The notes under the pieces: model-generated
Seen by the model: the letters and a program-made list of their open reading frames with translations, nothing else
What the model was told of the DNA's origin: nothing
Databases searched by the model: none
Part shown: positions 30,860 to 39,356 of the stretch, piece after piece
How the letters are laid out: each line of letters starts with the position of its first letter
How positions within the stretch are numbered: the first letter of the stretch is position 1
DNA from: Actinoplanes solisilvae
Lineage (GTDB): Bacteria; Actinomycetota; Actinomycetes; Mycobacteriales; Micromonosporaceae
DNA: 50,176 bases
Direction of reading: 5' to 3'
NCBI RefSeq assembly: GCF_003999975.1
Contig: NZ_RJAC01000038.1
Span: 1-50,176, forward strand
Program-made: the position numbers and the translations under genes

Positions 30860-30890
30860 TTGACCGGCGTCGTTGTGAACGGAGTAGCCT
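30860..30890 (+). promoter_or_regulatory. Promoter of the multicopper oxidase gene
   Basis: TTGACC (30860-30865) and TAGCCT (30885-30890) are separated by 19 bp. The -10 ends 6 nt before GTG 30897, so the transcript is probably leaderless. Confidence 0.4.
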
Positions 30891-30896
30891 GGCGCG

Positions 30897-32414
30897 GTGA
30901 CGTCGACCAGCCGCCGCACTCTGCTCCGGGCCGGATTGGTCGCCGGCGGCGCCGGATTTCTGGCCGCCTGCGACCCCAGCCGCCCCGACCCGGCCATACA
31001 CCACGGCAGCGCCTCGCCCGGCGGCCCGGCCATATCGGACGGATTCGTGGCACCGGACGGCGCCGAGGTGCGCGCCGCCGAGGCCGCCCGCAAACCGGGC
31101 CGGGCGCGAAGCTTCCGGATGACCGCCACCGCCGGGCCGATCGACCTCGGTGGTCGCACCGTGAACACCTGGAGCTTCGACGGCCGGATCCCGGGTCCGC
31201 CGATCCGGGTCAGCGCCGGCGAGGTCGTCCGCGCGACCCTGACGAACCGGCTACCGGCCGAGACGACCCTCCACTGGCACGGCCTCGCGCTGCGCAACAA
31301 CGCCGACGGAGTGCCGCATCTGACGCAGCCGCCGGTGGCGCCCGGCGCCGAGTTCACGTACGAGTTCACCGCCGCGCATCCGGGCACCTACTGGTTTCAC
31401 CCGCACGCCGGCGTCCAGCTCGACCGCGGCCTCTACGCGGTGATGATCGTGGACGATCCTCGAGAGACCCTTCAGTACGACGACGAATGGACGGTGGTGC
31501 TCGACGACTGGCTCGACGGCGTCGCCGGCACGCCGGACGCCATGCTGGCCAAGCTGCAGGACGGGCCGGGCCACGGCGAGCAGGGCGGAGAGGGCGACAG
31601 CGAGGTCCTCGGCGGCCCCGGCGGCGACGTCGTCTACCCGCACTACCTGCTGAACGGACGGCTCCCGGCCAACCCAGAGACCTTCCGCGCCCGGCCGGGC
31701 AGCCGGTTACGACTGCGGCTGGTCAACGCGGGCGGCGACACCGCGTTCCGGGTGGCGCTGGGTGGGCACCAGTTGACCGTCACCCACACCGACGGGTTCC
31801 CGGTCAAGCCGGTCAAGACCGACGCGGTGGTGCTGGGCATGGGCGAGCGGTACGACGTACTCGTCGATCTGAAGGACGGAGTGTTCCCGCTGGTGGCACT
31901 CGCCGAGGGCAAGAAGGGGGCGGCGTTCGGGCTGGTCCGCACCGGCACCGGCACCGCCCCGAAACCGAAGGTACGCCCGGCCGCGCTGAACGGTCGCATC
32001 GTCGGCTACGACGAACTGGTGCCCGCCGAGGCGGTCCGGCTCGACGACCGGGAACCCGATCAGGTCATCCAGATGGAGCTGACCGGTGGCACGACCAGCT
32101 ACAGCTGGGGTTTCAACGGCCGCCCGCTCACCCACGACAAGCTGGCCGAACATCTGGTTCCGATCCAGGCCGGGCAACGGATCCAGCTCGATCTGATCAA
32201 CTCCGCCCACATGTGGCATCCCGTACATCTGCATGGCCACACGTTCGCGGTCGGCTCGTCATCGGGCCCCCGCAAGGACACCGTCAACGTCCGCGTCGAA
32301 GACTCGGTGTCGATCGTGTTCGACGCGGACAACCCGGGCCTGTGGGTGCTGCACTGCCACAACATCTACCACGCCGAGTCCGGCATGATGGCGGCTCTCG
32401 GCTACCGGCGTTGA
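30897..32414 (+). CDS. Multicopper oxidase, Tat-exported lipoprotein
   Basis: The 505-residue protein begins with a twin-arginine signal (SRRTLLRAGLVAGGAGFLAA) and a lipobox cysteine at 25, so it should be folded in the cytoplasm and lipid-anchored outside. The copper sites are complete: HWHG (His126, His128), WFHPH (His168, His170), HPVHLHGH (His441, His444, His446) and HCHNIYHAESGM (His486, Cys487, His488, His492, Met497). It couples oxidation of a substrate such as Cu(I), phenols or metals to reduction of O2 to water. GTG 30897 is set by the promoter spacing. Its 3' end overlaps the convergent sugar-dehydrogenase-like gene by 13 bp. Confidence 0.92.
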   Translation: MTSTSRRTLLRAGLVAGGAGFLAACDPSRPDPAIHHGSASPGGPAISDGFVAPDGAEVRAAEAARKPGRARSFRMTATAGPIDLGGRTVNTWSFDGRIPGPPIRVSAGEVVRATLTNRLPAETTLHWHGLALRNNADGVPHLTQPPVAPGAEFTYEFTAAHPGTYWFHPHAGVQLDRGLYAVMIVDDPRETLQYDDEWTVVLDDWLDGVAGTPDAMLAKLQDGPGHGEQGGEGDSEVLGGPGGDVVYPHYLLNGRLPANPETFRARPGSRLRLRLVNAGGDTAFRVALGGHQLTVTHTDGFPVKPVKTDAVVLGMGERYDVLVDLKDGVFPLVALAEGKKGAAFGLVRTGTGTAPKPKVRPAALNGRIVGYDELVPAEAVRLDDREPDQVIQMELTGGTTSYSWGFNGRPLTHDKLAEHLVPIQAGQRIQLDLINSAHMWHPVHLHGHTFAVGSSSGPRKDTVNVRVEDSVSIVFDADNPGLWVLHCHNIYHAESGMMAALGYRR

Positions 32415-33646
32415 GGCTCGATCTTGTAGATCCCGTCACGCAACGTAAGAATCCACAGCTCGCCGTCGGGGTCCTCACCGAGCGAGGTGAGCAGGCTGGG
32501 CAGCTTCAGACCCAGTTCGACCACGGCCTTCGTGCCGCCCTTCCCCATCGCCCACACCGGCCGGTAGAAGTTCATGAAGACGTACGCGCCGGCGAGGTCC
32601 GGGATCGCCTTGCCCCGGTAGACGTAGCCGCCGATCACCGCGGCTCCGCCCTTGTGCTTGTATTGGTGGACGGGCATCACGGCGTCGTCCGGCACCTTGA
32701 ACTTCCGGCTGAAGTTGATCTCTTTCGTGCCTTCCCAGCGCGGCCATCCCAGGTTGGCGCCGGCCTGTCCACGCTTGAGCCGATAGACCGTCTCGTACGT
32801 GTCCTGGCCGACGCTGCCGATCCAGATGTCGCCGGTGGGATGGTCGATGGAGAACCGGAACGGGTTGCGCAGCCCGACGGCCCAGATCTCGTCGCGCACC
32901 TTGTCGTCACCGACGAACGGGTTGTCCTTCGGCACCGTGTAACCCGTGCCGGAGCGGTTCGGGGTGATCCGCAGCATCTTGCCGAGCAGCTTGGCCGGGT
33001 CCTGCGCGTCGGCGCCACGACTCGCGCCGCCGTCGCCCAGCGAGATCCACAGGTTGTTGTCGGCGTCGAAGGCCAACTGCCCGATGTTGTGCCCCAGCCC
33101 CGGCTGCCTGGCCTTGAGGATCTCCCGCGCCGAACCCCGATCGGGCACACCGTCGGCCCCGACCGCGAACGACACGACCCGGGTGAAGTTGGCGTTGTCG
33201 CGGTAGCCCAGGACCAACCGGCCGTCGACCGGGTCGAAGGTCATGCCCATCAGGCCACGCTCGGAGTCCTGCAGCCAGTCGACCACCTCGGCCGTCCAGT
33301 CCAGCACCGACACGGCTTTCCGGCCGTCCAGCCGGTACACGCGGCCTTCCTGATCGGCCACGTACGGCTTCCGGTCCCCCGGCCGCCAGGCGATCGACGT
33401 GAGCAACTCGGGCCCGTCGGCGACCTTGGTGGCGGTGAGCTTCAACTTGGCCAGCCGGGCGGCCGGCGGCGGCGCGACAGCGCTGGGGGTGGGTTTCACG
33501 GAAGGTACGGGACTCGCGGCCGCCCCGCTCGCCGAAGGCGCCGCACTCGCGGCCGGACTCACCTGCGCGGTGTCGTCACCGCCGCTGCACGCCGCCAACA
33601 GCAACGGTAGGACGACCACGGCGCTGACCCAGCGGTTGCGCATCAT
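32402..33646 (-). CDS. PQQ-type sugar (sorbosone) dehydrogenase-like lipoprotein
   Basis: The 414-residue precursor has a lipoprotein signal (VVVLPLLLAAC, Cys20) and a Ser/Pro/Ala-rich linker (about residues 25-62). A six-bladed beta-propeller of the glucose/sorbosone dehydrogenase type follows: YVADQEGRVYRL, ERGLMGMTFDP, GHNIGQLAFDADNNLWISLG DGG-type blades, IWAVGLRNPFRFSID and IWIGSVGQD. Family enzymes use PQQ to oxidise sugars at the cell surface; several actinobacterial members have no proven activity. It is convergent with the multicopper oxidase gene. No PQQ biosynthesis gene is in view. Confidence 0.85.
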   Translation of the reverse strand: MMRNRWVSAVVVLPLLLAACSGGDDTAQVSPAASAAPSASGAAASPVPSVKPTPSAVAPPPAARLAKLKLTATKVADGPELLTSIAWRPGDRKPYVADQEGRVYRLDGRKAVSVLDWTAEVVDWLQDSERGLMGMTFDPVDGRLVLGYRDNANFTRVVSFAVGADGVPDRGSAREILKARQPGLGHNIGQLAFDADNNLWISLGDGGASRGADAQDPAKLLGKMLRITPNRSGTGYTVPKDNPFVGDDKVRDEIWAVGLRNPFRFSIDHPTGDIWIGSVGQDTYETVYRLKRGQAGANLGWPRWEGTKEINFSRKFKVPDDAVMPVHQYKHKGGAAVIGGYVYRGKAIPDLAGAYVFMNFYRPVWAMGKGGTKAVVELGLKLPSLLTSLGEDPDGELWILTLRDGIYKIEPQRR

Positions 33647-33703
33647 CCCGGCGTTCTACCACAACATCGACGATCGCCGCTGTCCCGTACCGGTCTGATC
33701 TCG

Positions 33704-33785
33704 ACGGAGAGCTTCGGGTGGGATGCGGCCGGCCGTCGTGGCGCCGACGCGACCACCGATGACGGCCGCCTAGCCAGGACGCGAC
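33704..33785 (-). pseudogene. Degenerate fragment of TauE/SafE gene 3' end
   Basis: On the minus strand this reads AVIGGRVGATTAGRIPPEAL, like VVGGYVGAKTARRIPPEALR of the intact TauE/SafE protein. The best-conserved part (33704-33749) matches 38664-38709 at 43 of 46 bases, in the same orientation, 4960 bp apart. The rest is more diverged with a 1-nt gap. It lies between the sugar-dehydrogenase start and the end of the large HEAT-repeat gene, so that gene is bracketed by direct repeats. Confidence 0.75.
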
Positions 33786-33793
33786 CCCGTCGG

Positions 33794-36700
33794 TCATGTA
33801 CGGCGGAAGGCTCGGGCCAGATCCAGAGCGAGCCGCGCCGCCTTGCGGGCCGCAGCCGCCTGTTTCGCCGTTTTATCCACTCCCATTTCCTCGTCCCCGA
33901 GGTCACTCACACACTTGATGATGCTGCCGCCAACGAACTGGTCGGCCTTGAACGTCTCCCATACGGCATGCATCAGACCATGACCCTCGGTCTCGATTCC
34001 GTACAGATCCGTCGACATCTGCAGGAGCCGGGCGCGCAGATCCGCGTCCTTCCACGCGATAACCTTTTCGCCACTTGCGTAGTCTTTGACATGCAGTTTG
34101 CTCGAATCCATCGCGTCGTCGAGATCACCGCGACCGTGCAGATAGCTGGCGAGTCGCAAGAGTTGCTCATCCGTGCGGTAGAACTGTGGACGGTCGCCAC
34201 CGCGGTCGGCCTGCAGTCGCTCCGGGTCATAGTTGAAAACGTTCCTCGCCACGATCACGTCGTAGAGGGAAACGCCGTGTTCGGGGAAGCCGCCACATAC
34301 TCCGACGAGTATGATCAGCTGGGGTTGAAACTCCGCGATGATGTCATGGGTGACCGCCGACGCGGATTGCCCGCCCTTGTCAGTTGCTTGCGTGATGACA
34401 ACGTTCGTCGCGGTGTCGGGCCCGGTCGGAAGTGTCACCATGTCGAAGTAACGACCGCGGCGTTGAATCGGCTGCGGGACGAGCTGTAGGTCGCCAAGCA
34501 CTTCACGAACGGCCCGCGTTTCGACTGGAATGGCCGTCAGGAGAGCGACTTCGCACCGCTGCGGCAAGACGTCAGTCAATTCGAACCTCGACTTTCGTTG
34601 GTCTCGAAACTCGGACAGCATGCGTTCGGGCGCCTGAGCCAATAGACGAAGGTCGGCCCGGGACTGCTTACGCTGGTCCAAGACAACGGCGTTACGCTCA
34701 ACTGCGTTCAAGAACCAGGTGTTCGTGCCGGCCCGCGACTGCGCCAGTTCTTTGATCCGGATCAGCACACGCTCAGCCGTCTCCAACGGGAGATTCACGA
34801 TCGGTGCCAGCGCCGCGTTGACCACGGAGGACCAGGTTTCGGAGCTCGTGATCAACGCGACGACCGAGGGCAACAGCGACAACGCGACTTCTTCGTCATA
34901 CTGGGCCATTCGGATGACTGCTGCTGCCGCTGCCCCGCAAACTCCATCGTCGGTGTCGCGTGAGCGTCCGTCGGCGCGGGCGGACGTGGGAGCGATGGTA
35001 AAGCGGACGATGTCCGGGTCGAGCGCCCTCGCCCGGGAAAGTCCTTCGATCGCGGCAGTCCGATTGATCGGATCAGAGTCAGATCGGGCCACATCCCGCA
35101 GCCAGAGGTTGGCCTCCGCGGTCACCGAACGGCGGCTGATCAGGTTCACAATCGTGCCACGAAGCCTCTTCGCGGCCTCACGGTGAGCCGCCGACGCGGT
35201 GTACCTCAGGTTGTCGGCCAAGCCGATCAGCCACGAGTCGATGGGTACTTCGAGCCCGCCGAGAGCAAGCACGGCCGACGCTCGCACCCAGTAGTCCTCG
35301 GTTTCACTGGTGATGGACCTCTGCAGGTCCGGCAGGACCTCGGGCCGGCCGATCCGGCCGAGTGCGGAGGCCGCCGACCCCCGCACCGAGTTCTCGGCGT
35401 CCTCGCGCAGAGCAGCGGTGAGAGCAGGAACCGCGACCGCGCTACCGATGCTGCCAAGCGCCGTCGCCGCCGACCCCCGCACCGAGTACTCGGCGTCCTC
35501 GCGCAGGGCGACGGTAAGAGCGGGAACCGCGTCGGCGCTGCCGATCCGGCCGAGCGCCGTCGCCGCCGACCCGCGCACATTGCTGCCCCCGTCGTCGCGC
35601 AGAACGGCGGTAAGAGCAGAAACCGCATCCGGGCTCCCGATCCGGCCGAGCGCCGTCGCCGCCGCCCCCCGCACCGAGTTGTCAGCATCCTCGCGCAGAG
35701 CGGCAGTGAGAGCAGGAACCGCGTCCGCGCTACCTATGCTGCCAAGCGCCGTCGCCGCCGACCCCCGCACCGAGTTGTCGGCGTCCTCGCGCAGAGCAGC
35801 GGTGAGAGCAGGAACCGCGTCCGCGCTACCGATGCTGCCAAGCGCCGTCGCCGCCGACCCCCGCACCGAATCGTCGGCATCCTCGCCCAGCACGACGGTA
35901 AGAGCGGGAACCGCGTCCGCACTGCCGATCCGGCCGAGCGCCGTCGCCGCCGACCCGCGCACATTGCTGCCCCCGTCGTCGCGCAGAACGGCGGTAAGAG
36001 CAGAAACCGCATCCGGGCTCCCGATCCGGCCGAGCGCCGTCGCCGCCGCCCCCCGCACCGAGTTGTCAGCATCCCCGCCCAAAGCGGCAGTAAGCGCAGG
36101 AACCGCCTCCGCGCTACCGATGCTGCCAAGCGCCGTCGCCGCCGACCCCCGCACATTGCTGCCCCCATCGTCGCGCAGAACGGCGGTAAGAGCAGAAACC
36201 GCATCCGGGCTCCCGATCCGGCCGAGCGCCGTCGCCGCCGCCCCCCGCACCGAGTTGTCAGCATCCCCGCCCAAAGCGGCAGTAAGCGCAGGAACCGCCT
36301 CCGCGCTACCGATGCTGCCAAGCGCCGTCGCCGCCGACCCCCGCACATTGCTGCCCCCATCGTCGCGCAGAACGGCGGTAAGAGCAGAAACCGCATCCGG
36401 GCTCCCGATCCGGCCGAGCGCCGTCGCCGCCGCCCCCCGCACCGAGTTGTCAGCATCCCCGCCCAAAGCGGCAGTAAGCGCAGGAACCGCCTCCGCGCTG
36501 CCGATCCGGCCGAGCGCGGTCGCCGCCGACCCCCGCACATTGCTGCCCCCATCGTCGCGCAGAACGGCGGTGAGGGTGAGGACAGCGTCCGAGCTGCCGA
36601 TCCGGCCGAGCGCGGTGGCCGCCGAGCCCCGCACCCGGTCGTCCGGGTCCTCGCGCAAAGCGGCCGTGACAGCGAGCACGGCGGCCTGTGGCGCGTTGGC

Positions 36701-38350
36701 CGCCAGCCACGACGCGGCGTTCATGCGGACCTTGGCGGCGCCCGCCGATCTCAAGCTCATGATCCGCTGCTCGACGAGGGCGGCATCAACGTTCTGCACG
36801 GTAAGAACCTTGTTGGCGTCGACTTCGCGACGCCCGCGTCGCCTGCGCAGTTGTTGGAAAGAGTCCGGATTCAGCGTCCTGTCCTGAAAAGCCAGCAGAA
36901 CCTCGTCCGCGAGTTCGGGCGAGGCTCGTCTGAGCCGGCGAAGAAGCCCCCTCTGCACGCCCTCCCGAACCAGCCAGAAAGGTATTCGCTGGAGGGCCGT
37001 GACCAAACCGTTCCGGGCATTCCGGCCGCTGAGGAAGCCCATACCCAGGTGCTGCCACATTTGTGCCTGGGTTTCGGAGGACAGCAGCCCGCGGTTGGCG
37101 ACGAGTACATCAACAAGCAGGTCGTAGCGGGGAGCGGCCTTTCCGAGGCCGAGTAAGGTGCGTACGGTGGAGTCGGGATCGTGCTGCAAGCCCACCCAGT
37201 CGGCCATGCATTGATCCAGAAATCCGGGGTCCCACGCGATCGACGGCAGGCTGCCGCGCTGCCAGCCGATTGCCAGACCGAAGTCCACGAGTGCCGGGTG
37301 CGACAACGCGTAGGAATCGTCGCCGCCGTCCGGGACACCGGAGCGGTGAACCATTTGCGTGTCATTGAAGAGTTGAGTCGCGCTACTCGCCAAGTCGCCG
37401 TCCGGCCAGACTCGCCGCAGAAGTGCGGTGAGGTCGGTCGCGGTGAAGTTCATGTCGCCCTGACTCGAGAGGAATGCCACCAACGCCGCACCGCACAGCG
37501 TTGCATCCATAGTCAGCCCGGACAGCTCGAGTTGCTTGTCCGCCGCGCTGTAGCGTCCCTCATCCTTCGGGCGGGCGACCGTGGCGTGCAACAGGGCAGC
37601 GCGTGATCGTGGCGCCGGACGGCCGGCGTCGCGATGCCCATCGAGCAACCAGTCGGCCAGTAACGAGAGAAGAAACGGATTGGACGCGGCTCCGCTCATG
37701 CCCGTGGCGTGCAACTCCACCATAGCGTCACCGGACGCGGCACCTCGCATGTCCAGATAATGCTGGACCTCACCTTCGGTCAACGGCAGCAGAGACAGAC
37801 GGTCGACATTCCGTAGGTATGAATAGCCGAGCCCTTCCAACCAGGAACGCGACGTTGCGACAACGGGGTACTTGTGGCCGCCCTCTATGAGCGATCGCAC
37901 GAAGTCCCATTTCGTCGTTCCTGAGAACTCGCGTTCGATCTCATTGACCGCGTCCACCAGAAAAACTATCTGCCCGTGCTTGGTTCTCGACTTCCACAGC
38001 GGCTGGTCCACCTCGGCCGGGCGGCACCTCTTGGCGAACTCGCGCGCATCGATCTCTTGGATGCTGTGGAACCGCAGCGATCTGTTGTCGACGAGAACGC
38101 AGGGTGCGCCGCGGTCGAGAAGCGACAGCGCGAGCTCTTTGATCAGCGTGCTTTTCCCGCTTCCCGCAGCCCCCTCCACGAACCACGTGTGGCGCTGGAA
38201 GCCGGCCAGCCGGTCAACCAGTTGGCCGTACCCCATGCGACCCATCGACTCGTCGGCCGCGACGCTGTACAACATGGTCGGCGGAAGGAAGTAACGAACA
38301 CGAGACTGTGCCAACCGGTCCCGCATCGGCGCTAGTTGTGAAGCGGGCAT
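33794..38350 (-). CDS. STAND/NACHT-like NTPase + HEAT repeats + nucleoside phosphorylase (putative antiphage protein)
   Basis: This 1518-residue protein has three parts. (1) A P-loop NTPase with Walker A GAAGSGKST (60-68), Walker B FLVDAVNE (130-137) and winged-helix-like regions to about 560, of STAND/NACHT type. (2) Fourteen 32-residue HEAT (PBS-lyase type) units, about 573-1020, of the form VRGSAATALGxIGSxDAVPA, then degenerate HEAT-like helices to about 1250. (3) A PNP/MTAN nucleosidase domain from about 1262: LLTAIPVETRAVREVL with the conserved Glu, VGVCGGFPEHG, IETEGHGLMHA (Glu1453/Glu1455) and CVSDLGDEEM with Asp1483. Known PNP-domain immune effectors hydrolyse ATP or nucleosides. By analogy, a phage signal on the repeats would switch on the NTPase and release nucleotide cleavage (inference). 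ATG 38350 is the start. The non-repeat parts are less GC-rich than the neighbours. Confidence 0.85.
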   Translation of the reverse strand: MPASQLAPMRDRLAQSRVRYFLPPTMLYSVAADESMGRMGYGQLVDRLAGFQRHTWFVEGAAGSGKSTLIKELALSLLDRGAPCVLVDNRSLRFHSIQEIDAREFAKRCRPAEVDQPLWKSRTKHGQIVFLVDAVNEIEREFSGTTKWDFVRSLIEGGHKYPVVATSRSWLEGLGYSYLRNVDRLSLLPLTEGEVQHYLDMRGAASGDAMVELHATGMSGAASNPFLLSLLADWLLDGHRDAGRPAPRSRAALLHATVARPKDEGRYSAADKQLELSGLTMDATLCGAALVAFLSSQGDMNFTATDLTALLRRVWPDGDLASSATQLFNDTQMVHRSGVPDGGDDSYALSHPALVDFGLAIGWQRGSLPSIAWDPGFLDQCMADWVGLQHDPDSTVRTLLGLGKAAPRYDLLVDVLVANRGLLSSETQAQMWQHLGMGFLSGRNARNGLVTALQRIPFWLVREGVQRGLLRRLRRASPELADEVLLAFQDRTLNPDSFQQLRRRRGRREVDANKVLTVQNVDAALVEQRIMSLRSAGAAKVRMNAASWLAANAPQAAVLAVTAALREDPDDRVRGSAATALGRIGSSDAVLTLTAVLRDDGGSNVRGSAATALGRIGSAEAVPALTAALGGDADNSVRGAAATALGRIGSPDAVSALTAVLRDDGGSNVRGSAATALGSIGSAEAVPALTAALGGDADNSVRGAAATALGRIGSPDAVSALTAVLRDDGGSNVRGSAATALGSIGSAEAVPALTAALGGDADNSVRGAAATALGRIGSPDAVSALTAVLRDDGGSNVRGSAATALGRIGSADAVPALTVVLGEDADDSVRGSAATALGSIGSADAVPALTAALREDADNSVRGSAATALGSIGSADAVPALTAALREDADNSVRGAAATALGRIGSPDAVSALTAVLRDDGGSNVRGSAATALGRIGSADAVPALTVALREDAEYSVRGSAATALGSIGSAVAVPALTAALREDAENSVRGSAASALGRIGRPEVLPDLQRSITSETEDYWVRASAVLALGGLEVPIDSWLIGLADNLRYTASAAHREAAKRLRGTIVNLISRRSVTAEANLWLRDVARSDSDPINRTAAIEGLSRARALDPDIVRFTIAPTSARADGRSRDTDDGVCGAAAAAVIRMAQYDEEVALSLLPSVVALITSSETWSSVVNAALAPIVNLPLETAERVLIRIKELAQSRAGTNTWFLNAVERNAVVLDQRKQSRADLRLLAQAPERMLSEFRDQRKSRFELTDVLPQRCEVALLTAIPVETRAVREVLGDLQLVPQPIQRRGRYFDMVTLPTGPDTATNVVITQATDKGGQSASAVTHDIIAEFQPQLIILVGVCGGFPEHGVSLYDVIVARNVFNYDPERLQADRGGDRPQFYRTDEQLLRLASYLHGRGDLDDAMDSSKLHVKDYASGEKVIAWKDADLRARLLQMSTDLYGIETEGHGLMHAVWETFKADQFVGGSIIKCVSDLGDEEMGVDKTAKQAAAARKAARLALDLARAFRRT
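35291..36634 (-). repeat. 14-unit HEAT coding repeat, 96-bp monomer and 192-bp dimer
   Basis: CACATTGCTGCCCCC recurs with starts at 35576, 35960, 36152, 36344 and 36536. These are spaced by 384, 192, 192 and 192 bp, exact multiples of 96 bp. Copies between about 35960 and 36540 are nearly identical at DNA level, including third positions, indicating recent duplication or gene conversion. Confidence 0.9.
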
Positions 38351-38433
38351 GCCACCCCAAAGTCCCTGAAAGGCCCATTCAAGTTCACTCGCATAGGCGA
38401 CCGTCTGGCTCGCTGGAGCTTCGTGAACCCATC

Positions 38434-38613
38434 CTAGTCTCCGACGATCACTATTGCTGGCCTCCGATCAGGAGTCAGAGTTGCCAGGCCGCCGGGCGTC
38501 CGGGTGGTCCGGCCGCCGTTGCTGTCGGATTGCGGACGGCAGCTCCGTAAATGGCCGTCGGGGCTGTATCTGATGGCTTTCCGCCAGATGTCATGCCCGT
38601 CCGCATTGGTCAT
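38434..38613 (-). CDS. Possible small protein coupled to the TauE/SafE gene
   Basis: ATG 38613 overlaps the TauE/SafE stop codon (ATGA), and a 59-codon frame follows (MTNADGHDIWRKAIRYSPDG ... ending VIVGD). No family recognised and no TM or signal. The coupling argues for translation, but codon bias is weaker than in neighbours and there is no further support. It fills most of the gap before the HEAT-repeat gene. Confidence 0.25.
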   Translation of the reverse strand: MTNADGHDIWRKAIRYSPDGHLRSCRPQSDSNGGRTTRTPGGLATLTPDRRPAIVIVGD

Positions 38614-39356
38614 GTCACCAGCAGGACTATGGCTACCGTCACGGCGAATACCACGATGGTCCAACGGAGAGCTTCGGGCGGGATGCGGCGGGCCGTCTTG
38701 GCGCCGACGTAGCCGCCGACCACCGTGGCCGGGGCCAGGACGGCGACCGCGGCCCAGTTGACCGGGCCGAAGACGCTGTAGGTCAGCACCGTGGTCATGC
38801 CCACCACCGCGGAGAACACATTCTTCAGGGCGGCGATGCGGCGCAGGTGCTCATCCAGCACCAGGGCCAACGCGGCGATGAGCAGCAGACCCATGGCGGC
38901 GTTGAAGTAGCCGCCGTAGAGGCCGCACAGGAACACGACCACCTGGACCTGCCGGCTCGACCTGCGCGGATGGGAACGGCCGGCCAGAGCGCGCAGGCGG
39001 TTCTGGAAGGCCATCATCACCGCGGCCAGCAGCAACAGGAACGGGACGACGAAGTCGAAGACCGAGCGCGGGGTGAAGAGCAGCAAGCCACTGCCGCACA
39101 GAGCACCCACCACGATCGTCGGGATGATCGAAACGATGCGGCGGCCCTGCCCGGCCAGGTCGGGGCGGCTGGCCACGGCGCTCGCGACGTAGCCGGGGGC
39201 GACCGAGAGCGCGTTGCTGACGTTGGCCGCCACCCCGGGCAGGCCCAGGGTGACCAGCAGCGGGAACGTGATGAGGGAGCCGCCGCCGGCGATCGCGTTG
39301 ACGGCGCCGGCCGTCAACCCGCCGCCGAGCAGCAGGCAGAGTTCGCCGAGGGTCAA
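38610..39356 (-). CDS. TauE/SafE-family (TSUP) membrane transporter
   Basis: The 248-residue protein has about eight TM helices in two inverted halves. The first begins LTAGAVNAIAGGGSLITFPL, the TSUP signature with the GGGS turn, and the second has CGLYGGYFNAAMGLLLIAAL. Family members move sulfite, sulfonates or other small organic anions out of the cell. A TTG start overlaps the stop of the LURP-one gene (TTGA), so the two are translationally coupled. A decayed copy of its 3' end lies at 33704-33785, beyond the HEAT-repeat gene. Confidence 0.88.
   Translation of the reverse strand: MTLGELCLLLGGGLTAGAVNAIAGGGSLITFPLLVTLGLPGVAANVSNALSVAPGYVASAVASRPDLAGQGRRIVSIIPTIVVGALCGSGLLLFTPRSVFDFVVPFLLLLAAVMMAFQNRLRALAGRSHPRRSSRQVQVVVFLCGLYGGYFNAAMGLLLIAALALVLDEHLRRIAALKNVFSAVVGMTTVLTYSVFGPVNWAAVAVLAPATVVGGYVGAKTARRIPPEALRWTIVVFAVTVAIVLLVT

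Noticed and set aside
29438..31387. Long minus-strand frame (649 codons) opposite the BBE oxidase and multicopper oxidase
   Set aside because: It spans two well-supported plus-strand genes in antisense and has low-complexity, unfamiliar sequence.
35291..36634. CRISPR-like periodic repeats
   Set aside because: The periodicity is 96/192 bp without unique spacers and the units translate into HEAT repeats, so this is a protein repeat.
35183..37156. Long plus-strand open frame (over 650 codons) opposite the HEAT array, rich in Arg-Arg and repeated motifs
   Set aside because: It is the antisense shadow of the repeats: the GC-rich 96-bp unit has no stops in several frames. The minus-strand frame has recognised domains on both sides.
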